Below, piece after piece: positions 9,000-18,800 of a DNA stretch of 64,000 nucleotides. The notes under the pieces are model-generated. The model was not told the origin of the DNA and did no database searches. It saw only the letters and a list, made by a program, of their open reading frames with translations. The position numbers and the translations under genes were made by a program. Within the stretch, counting starts at the first letter, position 1. Each line of letters begins with the position of its first letter. This DNA is from an uncultured Saprospiraceae bacterium (lineage in GTDB: Bacteria > Bacteroidota > Bacteroidia > Chitinophagales > Saprospiraceae): contig CALGAW010000014.1 of assembly GCA_937959115.1 (NCBI GenBank), positions 62,001 to 126,000 on the forward strand, in the 5' to 3' direction.

Positions 9000-11171
9000 A
9001 TGGCACAGCCAATCATTAGCGAACCAATATTGTTCTTCAGAGCAGCAATTGAGTTTATCCAAGAAAATTGGGAAGACAAAAGTATAAAGTGTACCCAAAA
9101 AGTAATCGCTGCAAAGCTAGGTGTAACAGGAAGTTACCTTAGCAAAGCAAAAGAGAATGAGAGCTATGCTCAAAATTTACGTCGAAAACTACTGAACGTA
9201 ATTAAGGAGTTTGGAGGATCTTATGCTCCAGACCAATTAGCATTCATTGATAAAAATGGCCAATTGTTTCATTTGAATGTTGATCCCGGCAATACCTTCC
9301 CCATAAAACTACAATTCGGCATAGATAAAGAAACGTTTACTGAAGCAGTAATAGAAACCAAAACTATAAAAATACTCACAACATGGTCTGGAGAAACCTA
9401 TGCAAACCTAGTGGACATTGTTGAACAAGATCCAACCTTGTGGTTATCATTTGATAAAATTCAGATTCTAATGTTGCATCCTAATAGTGAGGCGACCTTA
9501 ATGAGAAGTAAGGCCATGGGCTTTCATGCAGAGCGAGGATTCAACCGTATAAAGGACGATCTACAAGAGATGATGAACGCACCACCTGAGGTGAAGAAAC
9601 GACTAGAAATACGTTTATACGACCAAATACCAACACTTAAGCTCATGCTCTTAGACAATCTAATTGTAATGGGCTATTACCTCTTCAGAGAATTAAGTGG
9701 CGTTGGCTATAACTTTATGTTCAAACCAAAGCTTGATAAGACCCTAACAAAGGACTTAGAACGACACTTTAAGAAAATATGGGAGGATGCACTCCCTTTT
9801 GACCTCAACCAATCAGAATCTATTCTAATCAAATGGGCACAACCAAAATTTAAAAGTCATAATGCTTCTATTTATAGGAAGTTTGTCGGAACATACTGTT
9901 TGTATTATCCTGAACAATATTCATTAATAGAACGCTATAAAAACCATAAGGTAGCAGCAACCATAGGCTGCAATATCGTAAAGATCCTAGAATCTGAAAC
10001 TGGACAATTTACTTGCATTATGAAGCCAGCTGGATATTCAGATGAAGAATACTACGAAGGGGAATTAGTGAACAAGGAGTTTGACAATCCAGATTATCTA
10101 TTATTGAAGCTTAGAAACAATACCAAGAACAGGATGCTAAACCTTACCTTTTCTATTAAGAACGGGAAAAAAAGAAGTCTAAACTTTGGGGCCTTTTCTG
10201 TTATTTACAATGCATCTGGCAGAATTGGTTGCGGAAAAGTGTTATTAGTTCCTGTGGAAGAAGATTTCAATGCCTTAAAGGCTGAATCCATTGCGCCTGA
10301 TGTCCTAATAAGCAATACAGACAACCCACATTACAAGCGTTTAGGACCTTCAGCCATCCGCTACCTGATTCAAAAGGATAAAAGCCTGCTCAATCCTCAT
10401 GGGATGATAGAAGACCTAACAAATAAGGCAATTCCAGCTGGTGTATTTAAAGTATACTTCAGCAGTACGGGGAATACTGGCTACAATCATCAACGAATCA
10501 AAACAGGAATTTTAGAAATTGATGCAACAGGACTCGTGCGCTATAAAAATAGAATTCGAGGATTCGAAGGTGTAGGCTGGGCCACTAAAAATGGCAACAA
10601 CCTATTTGTGGAAATCATCAATTCAAATCCATCTGTACAACGAACCGCCTTGTTTATCTTTCAAACTGGTATTAATACCGCGCTAGAGAAGGTGAATTCT
10701 GTCTATTGTGGTATCTGCGCAGGGACAACTTGGGTAGACGAGTTACCTGCAGGCTCCAGAATTGTTATGGCAAGCTGCCCAGGAAAGAACTTTGATGCCC
10801 TTAAGCCAGAATCCTTCCCAATTAACAGTTCGTCCTATAACAAGCTCTCAGAAGGCCTTAGAAAGCTACTTACAGGCAGTACATCAAACGTCCTAGGCTT
10901 TTTCAATCAATTGGGTGCAATCTACAATACGGATTCCTTGGAGGCATATACAGATAAGTCTCCGACCTACCATCAACTGTTTTACAAAAGTGCATGCTTT
11001 GACTTACTGCAGGGTGATGAGCCTGGGTGTGTGCAAAACTTAAGACTCGCTGCTGATCACGGTTTTTCTGATTTTGACCAACTTTCTCAGTACATGAAGA
11101 AACACAAAATAAAGAATGAAGCCATTGAGATGGAACTGAAACGTTTGAAGGCGTTGTACGGCGGGAAATAA
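9000..11171 (+). CDS. HTH protein with PLD-like middle and duplicated beta module
   Basis: A 723-residue protein I cannot place in a named family. Residues 25-55 form a helix-turn-helix (VIAAKLGVTGSYLSKAK). Residues 130-245 (KIQILMLHPNSEA, RLEIRLYDQIP) resemble the phospholipase-D-like ligand-sensing fold found behind HTH domains in some regulators, without HKD catalytic motifs. Two related beta-rich units follow, at about 290-432 and 477-608. Each starts with a GxYxxYY/GxFxxYF strand and ends with FNALKAES or FDALKPES, so they look like an internal duplication. The last 65 residues (ACFDLLQGDEPGCVQNLRLAADHGF) look like one TPR-type helical pair. No signal peptide or membrane helix is seen, so it should be cytoplasmic. 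It stands alone between the ftsH terminator and a convergent membrane-protein gene. Confidence 0.65.
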   Translation: MAQPIISEPILFFRAAIEFIQENWEDKSIKCTQKVIAAKLGVTGSYLSKAKENESYAQNLRRKLLNVIKEFGGSYAPDQLAFIDKNGQLFHLNVDPGNTFPIKLQFGIDKETFTEAVIETKTIKILTTWSGETYANLVDIVEQDPTLWLSFDKIQILMLHPNSEATLMRSKAMGFHAERGFNRIKDDLQEMMNAPPEVKKRLEIRLYDQIPTLKLMLLDNLIVMGYYLFRELSGVGYNFMFKPKLDKTLTKDLERHFKKIWEDALPFDLNQSESILIKWAQPKFKSHNASIYRKFVGTYCLYYPEQYSLIERYKNHKVAATIGCNIVKILESETGQFTCIMKPAGYSDEEYYEGELVNKEFDNPDYLLLKLRNNTKNRMLNLTFSIKNGKKRSLNFGAFSVIYNASGRIGCGKVLLVPVEEDFNALKAESIAPDVLISNTDNPHYKRLGPSAIRYLIQKDKSLLNPHGMIEDLTNKAIPAGVFKVYFSSTGNTGYNHQRIKTGILEIDATGLVRYKNRIRGFEGVGWATKNGNNLFVEIINSNPSVQRTALFIFQTGINTALEKVNSVYCGICAGTTWVDELPAGSRIVMASCPGKNFDALKPESFPINSSSYNKLSEGLRKLLTGSTSNVLGFFNQLGAIYNTDSLEAYTDKSPTYHQLFYKSACFDLLQGDEPGCVQNLRLAADHGFSDFDQLSQYMKKHKIKNEAIEMELKRLKALYGGK

Positions 11172-11246
11172 GGATGAATGCAGAATATCGAACGTCGAAT
11201 AATGAAATTAAATAATGAATGTTGTTTCTCCTAGGCTTTTAGCTAG

Positions 11247-12137
11247 CTAGCTATTCTGGCCTAGTTGGCTGGTATTTCCCTTGCTCGACAGAAGATATAA
11301 TACCAATACTGGAACGAGTGCATGGGGCAAGCGATAAAGCATTTCCCAGAACCAATAGCCGAAGGTGTGTTCGAGATTGGACCAATAAAAGTTGGCAGCA
11401 ACTCGTGCAATGGCAGTAGCCGATCCCCAAAGCACAGCATAAAACAAGGCAGGTTTCGCAAATCTTGGAACAAAGATCAGAATACTAATGACAAAATCTA
11501 GGATGCCAGCCAAATTTAGGAACCGAACCGCATTGGCTTCATTCACATGAAGAATATTTATGGTCATATCGACAAACAAACCAGGACGTGGATAGAAACC
11601 AATTGCATACAACCCATGACAAGTAAAGGTAAGCGCTATTGCTATTTTTAACAACCGTATCAATCGGTCTCTTGTTATGGAATCTCTTAGGAGGAAAATC
11701 AAGAAAACTGGAGATAGAAACTGACAACTATATTCAAAGAACTGTCCAATACTAAAAAACTTTTCCTTACAATATAATGCAGCAAGAATGATAAGTGAGA
11801 TTGCACCCAACCAAAGTATAAATTGAAGTGATACGGCGACTATAGATCTTGGTTTATGCCTAAGCTTATAACTCCCAACTGAAGCAAAAGCGCAAATCAA
11901 ATAGAACCAACCGAATCCAACAATGAGATTTTGAATAAATTGATCTACAACTGGACTTGTCACATATTCATTCCAAGTAAACGCAGTATTTGACTCAATA
12001 AAGGATTGTAATAGATTTTCATCCCAAAAAATAGTTCTGAAAGGAGCATCCCACATGACATGCATCCAACTCCTTCCCAAAAACAATCCAACACAGCTTA
12101 TACAAGCAATCAAAATTGGAAACTTATCATTCTTCAT
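11247..12137 (-). CDS. Conserved multi-pass membrane protein, unknown function
   Basis: This 296-residue integral membrane protein has about seven or eight hydrophobic helices spread along its length (about 8-22, 68-88, 100-122, 133-150, 165-185, 205-226, 232-250, 268-287). Polar landmarks between helices are GRSWMHVMWDAPFR near the N-terminus and LYAIGFYPRPG in the middle, suggesting a conserved pocket, but no transporter or enzyme motif is evident. It is convergent with the HTH protein gene and stands alone. I do not recognise the family. Confidence 0.6.
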   Translation of the reverse strand: MKNDKFPILIACISCVGLFLGRSWMHVMWDAPFRTIFWDENLLQSFIESNTAFTWNEYVTSPVVDQFIQNLIVGFGWFYLICAFASVGSYKLRHKPRSIVAVSLQFILWLGAISLIILAALYCKEKFFSIGQFFEYSCQFLSPVFLIFLLRDSITRDRLIRLLKIAIALTFTCHGLYAIGFYPRPGLFVDMTINILHVNEANAVRFLNLAGILDFVISILIFVPRFAKPALFYAVLWGSATAIARVAANFYWSNLEHTFGYWFWEMLYRLPHALVPVLVLYLLSSKGNTSQLGQNS

Positions 12138-12288
12138 TTAATACGTTTCTAAGTGAGATTGTCGATTCATTAAAATACAATACAACTGTCTATTTTTTAC
12201 ACCCTAATGGAATTCCGACTAAACAAATGGAGATCAAACACTTAAAAAAACCAATCATTATAAATTACAGACTAGTTCTAAATAAAAA

Positions 12289-12320
12289 GAAGCCATCCCA
12301 AAATTATTGGAAATGACTTC
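12289..12320 (-). terminator. Orphan terminator-like hairpin
   Basis: GAAG-CAT-CCAA pairs with TTGG-ATG-CTTC with small internal mismatches. Read on the minus strand it is followed by CTTCTTTTTATTT, a terminator-like T-rich tail. No minus-strand gene lies upstream of it within the intergenic region. Confidence 0.35.
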
Positions 12321-12583
12321 TCATCCTACCCATCTTAATTCTTTACACTGAGTGTATATTTCTTAGATAAAAATCTTTCTATGTTGATATCGTAAAGATA
12401 AGTTAATATTCTTCTAAAATCCAATCTTTTTTTCAAAAAAAAACGAATTAATATTAAATACATAAGGTCTAATCGTTATAAAAATCATTTCAAACTAATT
12501 GTAAACAACTGAAATTCAAATAAATACACGAGTTGTTAAGGCTATGTTAATAAATGTTAATTTCGATGCAAAAAATTTAACAT

Positions 12584-12614
12584 TTCGCGTTTCAAGCAAT
12601 GCTTTTTATCTTTG
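12584..12614 (+). promoter_or_regulatory. Putative promoter of the TonB receptor gene
   Basis: TATCTTTG at 12607-12614 matches the TAnnTTTG -7 box exactly. TTC at 12584-12586, 20 bases upstream, is a one-mismatch -33 element. The predicted transcript would have a leader of about 70 bases before the ATG at 12689. Confidence 0.5.
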
Positions 12615-12688
12615 TATTAGATAATTATAGGACTTGTTAATGAATCATTCTTAATTCTTTTATTCGAATTTGATGTAACTTTATCTTT

Positions 12689-15580
12689 ATGAAAAAAGCA
12701 TTATTGACCTTGTCATTTTTACTACTCGTGATCTTTTCTTCAATGTCTCAGGAATTATCAACATTGGAAGGGAAGGTAGTAGACGAAAATAACTTACCAT
12801 TGATTGGTGCAACTGTATTGCTTAAAATAAACAACAAAGGAACAATTACTGACTTAGATGGTCGCTATTTGATTCAAGGTATTCCTGCAGGCTCCTACCA
12901 AATAGAAATCAGCTACACAGGCTTCACTACTCAGGAAATCGACATCGTCCTAAACAAGACAGAGACCAAAACACTAGACGTTACGCTAAGAGAGGATGCC
13001 CTTCAACTTGATGCCGTAGTCATTACTGGAACATTTGATAAGCGAACTATGCTTGAATCTAGTGTTGCCATTACTAGTCTTGACTCCAAAGTAATTGAAC
13101 AACGAAATCCAAGGAGTACAGCGGAACTGATTGGAGCAGTTCCAGGAACATTCGTAGACAATTCTAATGGGGAAGTAGGAGGAAAAATCTATGCAAGAGG
13201 TCTTGCTACAGGCATTAGAACACAGCCTGGCTACCAATATGTTTCCTTACAGGAAGATGGGTTGCCAGTCCTTAGTACCCAGTTTCAGTTTTCTATTGTC
13301 GATATGTACCACAGACCAGACATTACAGTAAACAAATTTGAAGCAATTCGTGGTGGAAGCGCATCCATATCAACTGCTAACGCCCCAGGAGGAATCTTTA
13401 ATTTTATCTCTGAAGAAGGAAAAGAAAAATCTAGTGCCCGATTAAAAATACAAGCTGGATTGCAAGGACCGTTAAACTCCTTGTTTAGGGCAGACTTTAA
13501 TGCTGGTGGACCGATTTCTAAGAAATGGTTTTACAATTTCGGTGGCTTTTATCGTTTTGACGAAGGAGCAAGAGAGCTTCCCTACAATGCAAATGTTGGA
13601 GGTCAGTTAAAAGCAAACGTTGTAAATCGTCATGAAAAAGGGAATATCAAATTCTATGGAAAATTCCTCAATGACAAAGTCAGTAGCTACGAGTATATTC
13701 CAATTAATAATTTCTCTGAGATAACACCAGTAGCTGATTTCGACTTAAATACAAGCACGATCTATCCTGATATTGATGTAAATGATCTACCAGACGGCGA
13801 ATATTATCTTGCTGATAGTACAAAAACAAGACAATTTGATCCTTCGAAAGGAATAATTACCCAAAATTACGCCCTAGGTTCAAGCCTTTCACAAACACTT
13901 GGAAAAGGCTGGATGCTGAAGAATAACTTTAAATTTAGCTATGCTAACCAAGACTACTCCCAGTATGCAGGTAATATTATTTTTGAACCTGAGGGCGGGC
14001 TTGCTTCCTTTTTCCAGCTACCTTCCTTCCTTTTTAGTGACTTCACCTACAAGGACTTTTACACCGGAGAAATCTTATACAACGATACAATAAAGAAAAT
14101 TGATAAGATTTGGGCTGCAGCAGGATTCTCAATCGAAAATAGAATTCTAGATGTCATGAATCAATTGAGTGTCTCCAAAGAGTTTGAACGAAACACACTG
14201 AGCTTTGGAGGTTATGTCTCCCATGCAGATGTGGATGTCAAATGGACTGGAGATGCCATAGCAAGTACCCTAGAAACAAACCCACGACCATTTTTAATTA
14301 CACATCCTAACTACGACGATCCAAGTCGGGAATTTCAATTTTCTGATCCGCAGACGGGTCTCATTGCTCAAGGGGCTTCTTCTTACAACCGTGTTCAAGG
14401 CAGCTCGACTAATCTGTCTGTTTTTGCTACTGATCTCTTTAAGTTCACTGACAAACTAAATTTGGATATCGGTGGGCGTTTTGAAACGGTTTTACACAAT
14501 GGTCAGAATGAACAATATGTGCTGGCTACAGACACCTTTGGCTATGAACCTGTATTCCAAATACCAGGTATTGGTTTGCCTTTGCCTGTTGGCGTCGATC
14601 GCGACTATTCTACTTTTTATGACTCAGGAACTAGGCTTGGGACTGGTCAATATACTGACTATCAGTTCAACTATATGTTTGGATCAGGTTCTCTTGGAAT
14701 CAATTATAAATTTAATGAAGGTCTTGCAGTTTATGGACGAGGTACGATTAGCAATAAAGCACCTGAGTTAGGCTATTACATCAGTAATTTTGTTAATCAG
14801 CCGATCAATAAAGGATTTGTTGAAAAAATCTATATGGGTGAAGCGGGAGTTAAGTTGAGAGGAAAAAAAGGATCCCTATTCCTTACAGGATTCCTAAGTA
14901 GAATGAATGATGTAAGTTTCCAGTTATTAGTACCTGGCGATGGTGGAATTGTTGTTTTCACGCCAAGTACATTTAATAAAATTCAAACATTAGGCACGGA
15001 GTTAGAAGTCGTTCTCTATCCAGTTAAAGGGTTAAATTTCAGAGCGATGGTTACGGCTCAGAATCCTAAATTTGTAGAATTTTATTATTACAATCTTAAT
15101 GGAACGGCCAATCAAAACTTCATAGATCCAGCTACAGGAGAAATGCAAGATTCTACTAAACTAAGTGATGATTTTATTGAGGCATTTCATGGTAATAATC
15201 TTGTAAATGTTCCAAGGTTAATTGTTGACGGCACAGTTAGCTATCAGTACGACCGTTTCAAGGTCTATCTCAATAGTCGATATACAGGAAAACGTCCTGC
15301 CAACAGAAGAAACACATTGGAAATGCCAGGATTTGTTCTTTTTAACGGAGGTGTTGAAATGGATCTGACTAAGCATATTTCTGCAACATTTAGGGTAAGT
15401 AATATCTTTAACTCTGCAGGCTTGATGGACTTTGATGGGATTGGTCTAATTGGCAAAACCAAGGAAGATTTGACGGAGCAAGTGATAATGGATAACAATG
15501 ACGCTGATGCGCCAAACCCATATTTTATTAGGCCTGTATTGCCAAGAAGTATGACACTTTCACTAGAATATGATTTTTAG
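12689..15580 (+). CDS. TonB-dependent outer-membrane receptor
   Basis: This 963-residue outer-membrane receptor imports a ligand using energy passed on by TonB. A Sec signal peptide (about 1-20, ending MSQ) is followed by a carboxypeptidase-regulatory-like domain (about 24-105; GKVVDENNLPLIGATV, TDLDGRY), then a plug domain (about 110-235; VVITGTFDKR, AELIGAVPG, FEAIRGGSASI) and a 22-strand barrel ending in an aromatic residue (SLEYDF). No SusD partner is adjacent, so this is probably a siderophore, vitamin or metal receptor rather than a glycan SusC; the substrate is unknown. The plug wording resembles Fe-chelate receptors of Bacteroidota. Confidence 0.9.
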   Translation: MKKALLTLSFLLLVIFSSMSQELSTLEGKVVDENNLPLIGATVLLKINNKGTITDLDGRYLIQGIPAGSYQIEISYTGFTTQEIDIVLNKTETKTLDVTLREDALQLDAVVITGTFDKRTMLESSVAITSLDSKVIEQRNPRSTAELIGAVPGTFVDNSNGEVGGKIYARGLATGIRTQPGYQYVSLQEDGLPVLSTQFQFSIVDMYHRPDITVNKFEAIRGGSASISTANAPGGIFNFISEEGKEKSSARLKIQAGLQGPLNSLFRADFNAGGPISKKWFYNFGGFYRFDEGARELPYNANVGGQLKANVVNRHEKGNIKFYGKFLNDKVSSYEYIPINNFSEITPVADFDLNTSTIYPDIDVNDLPDGEYYLADSTKTRQFDPSKGIITQNYALGSSLSQTLGKGWMLKNNFKFSYANQDYSQYAGNIIFEPEGGLASFFQLPSFLFSDFTYKDFYTGEILYNDTIKKIDKIWAAAGFSIENRILDVMNQLSVSKEFERNTLSFGGYVSHADVDVKWTGDAIASTLETNPRPFLITHPNYDDPSREFQFSDPQTGLIAQGASSYNRVQGSSTNLSVFATDLFKFTDKLNLDIGGRFETVLHNGQNEQYVLATDTFGYEPVFQIPGIGLPLPVGVDRDYSTFYDSGTRLGTGQYTDYQFNYMFGSGSLGINYKFNEGLAVYGRGTISNKAPELGYYISNFVNQPINKGFVEKIYMGEAGVKLRGKKGSLFLTGFLSRMNDVSFQLLVPGDGGIVVFTPSTFNKIQTLGTELEVVLYPVKGLNFRAMVTAQNPKFVEFYYYNLNGTANQNFIDPATGEMQDSTKLSDDFIEAFHGNNLVNVPRLIVDGTVSYQYDRFKVYLNSRYTGKRPANRRNTLEMPGFVLFNGGVEMDLTKHISATFRVSNIFNSAGLMDFDGIGLIGKTKEDLTEQVIMDNNDADAPNPYFIRPVLPRSMTLSLEYDF

Positions 15581-15809
15581 TACGTAAAATACCGATTCAA
15601 TTCTAATTTTATTTATTAAAATGATACATGTTATAATGAATTAATTATCAAAGGAAACGAAACGCTTCTCTCGCACGTTTGGTTAATATCGAGTTAACAA
15701 TACCCTACTAAAGTAAATTTGACATAATATTTCGATATTTTGTGCTTATTTTTGACACGAAATAACTCAACTAAATCTGTTTACACAGATTAAAACTAAC
15801 TGTATCTCA

Positions 15810-18800
15810 ATGAAGACATTAACTTCCATCATTGCCCTCTTTTTGTTATTCTCTACATCAGCCATAGAAGCTCAAACGCTTACCGAACATCAACGGTGTG
15901 GCACTGAGCAGGCCTATCAACAGCTTCAACAAAAGCACCCAAACCAAGTAATGTCTCGCTTGCAGTTTGAAGACTGGATGGAAAAAGAAATTCAAAATAG
16001 AAAAATCAGTAAGAAAGGAAATGTGCTCTATACCATCCCTATCATTTTTCATATTGTTCATGATGGAACAGCAGTAGGTACAGGAATAAATATCGCAAAA
16101 CAGTATGTTGATGCTCAAATTGAGCAGCTAAACAATGATTTTCGAAAAATCGTTGGTACTTCAGGAAGTAACACCCATCCTGCCGGAGCGGATACAGAAG
16201 TTGAGTTTTGCGCTGCTGAACTAGACCCTAATGGCGTTCAGTTAGCAGAACCTGGAATTAACAGAATAAATGGCCCAGTAGCGGGTTATGGGAATCCACC
16301 ATACGTCAATAATGATTGGGAAAACACGATAAAACCAGCCACGCAATGGGATCCAATGAATTATTACAATGTTTGGGTTTCTGATCTGGCTTCAGGGCTA
16401 CTAGGTTACGCTCAATTTCCTGACGGTTCAGGCTTACCAGGAATGCCTGGAGGTGGTGCCGCAAATACTGATGGATGCGTAATTTTGTATTCTAGTGTAG
16501 GAAGCTCAACACTCCCATATCCTGGTGGTGGCGCTTACGATGCAGGAAGAACATTAACCCACGAAACAGGACATTGGCTTGGACTTAGACACGTATGGGG
16601 AGACGGCCCTTGTGGAACAGATGACTTTTGTGCCGACACTCCTGAATCGGATGCTTCTAACTTCGGATGTGCAACAGGTCACATGTCGTGTGGTAGTGCC
16701 GATATGGTTGAAAATTATATGGACTATTCGGATGATAACTGTATGAACATTTTCACGATTGATCAAAAAGCAAGAATTCAAACAGTAATGTCTCTAAGTC
16801 CTAGAAGAATGACACTAGCCAACTCAGGTGCATGTAATCCAAACTGCCAAGCACAAGTAACAACTAGCGTTATGGACTCTAACTGTGGTGGTGCTACTGG
16901 TTCCATTACTGCAAATATTACAAATGGAACACCTCCATACACCTTCCAATGGGATGCTGCTGCAGGCGGACAAACAAGCTCAACCGCAATCAATCTGCCG
17001 CCTGGCACTTACTCTTGTACGATCACTGATGCCATTGGTTGTCTTAAGTTTGTAACAGAAACAGTGTTAAATTTTGGACCTGTAGTAACTGTAAATCTTA
17101 ATGCTGCAGCTTCATGTTATACTTCAAGTGATGGTGGATTAGTGGTTATCGCTACAAGTGGTGCAACTCCTTACACGTATATTTGGAGCAATGGTAATAC
17201 GACAACAAGTCCATTTTTTCTTCCTAGAGGTGACTATATTGTAACCGTGACAGATGGCAATGGTTGTATTGTCACAGCAATGGGTACAGTGATCTCCCCT
17301 TCAGAAATACTTCCAAACAGTAGTTCAACACCTGAAAATTGTGCGGCAAAAGATGGTACTGCAACTGTTTCACCCTCAGGAGGATCTGGGACTGGATATA
17401 CGTTCCAATGGGGCTTACTAGCTGGTAGTCAAACAACACAAACAGCTGTTGGCTTAACAATTGGTACTTATAGTGTAACGATAACGGACAGTGATGGCTG
17501 TGAGGCGATTACCACTGTACAAGTCGGTGGAGGAAACGGTCCGTTAGTCACCATTGCTTCCACCCAAGCGAGTTGTAACATGAGTAATGGGACAGCAACA
17601 GCCAACCCTACAGGAAATGGCCCTTTTACCTATCAATGGGGGGCAGGAGCAGCAAATCAAACAACACAAACAGCAATTAATCTTGCAGCTGGAACCTACA
17701 CCGTTGTTGTCTCAGATGCCAACAACTGTAGTACCCAAGTAAATATAACCGTTACAGAAAACTGTACAGGAGGATGCAACATTTCGTTATTAATGAATAA
17801 CATTAACCCTGAATCCTGCAACGGAGCTTGCGATGGTTCTGGTACAGTAGGCGTTACTGGAGGTACACCACCCTTCTCATTTTTGTGGCCTGATGGGCAA
17901 ACGACTCAAACAGGTATAAACCTGTGTGCTGGCTCTTATATCCCAACCGTAACAGATGCAGCTGGATGCTTAGCAACAGTTACATTAACGATCAATGCAC
18001 CAATTCCAGTAACAGTAGTGATTACAGGTACTCAAACTACTTGTGCAGGAAACGATGGTACAGGTTCTGCAATGCCTGCAGGTGGTTCGATGCCGTACAC
18101 TTATCAATGGGGATCAACAGCGAATAACCAAACCACTCCTACAGCAATAAACCTCCCGATCGGCACTCATATATTAACCGTAACAGATACCAATGGGTGT
18201 TCTCAAACAGGGAGTGTATCAATAACAGACGGATGTGCTTGTAATCTAATGGCAACAGTCTCCTCAACTTCTACTACTTGTGCTGGAAGTGATGGTACGG
18301 CAACGGTAACACCTGCAGGTGGAACCACACCCTACACCTATCTCTGGGGAGCAACTGCTGGCAATCAAACAGCGCAGACAGCAATTAACTTACCAATAGG
18401 AGCGCATCAAGTTACGATTACAGACGCTGGTAGCTGCACACAAACGGCTGTCGCATTTATCACAAATGGTTGTAACTGTAGTTTAACGACGATGACAACA
18501 ACGACAGCTACAACATGCGCCGGAAACGACGGAACAGCAACAGTAACACCAGCTGGTGGTGCACTGCCTTACTTTTACCTCTGGAGTCCATCAGCAGCAG
18601 GACAAATGACAGCAACTGCAATTAACCTGGCTCCTGGAACACATTCGGTTACGGTAGCCGATGTATCTGGCTGTATACAAATTGAAACAGTTAATGTTAT
18701 GGATGGATGTGCATGTAACCTTACTGTTACGACATCTACTACATCAACCACTTGTGCTGGTAACGACGGCACAGCTACGGTGACTCCTGCCGGAGGAGTC

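Larger units (their letters stand above)
12138..12688. other. 551-base intergenic region
   Basis: AT-rich spacer between two diverging genes. It holds a minus-strand-oriented hairpin at 12289-12320 and a promoter for the TonB receptor at 12584-12614. A 66-codon frame at 12116-12316 overlaps the neighbouring start and looks random. Nothing else is supported. Confidence 0.6.

Noticed and set aside
12116-12316. 66-codon frame overlapping the start of the membrane-protein gene
   Set aside because: No promoter, no recognisable sequence, and it overlaps a better supported start.
15747-15754. TATTTTTG as -7 box for the M43 protease gene
   Set aside because: It matches the consensus but has no -33 element at suitable spacing, and the region is so T-rich that chance matches are likely.
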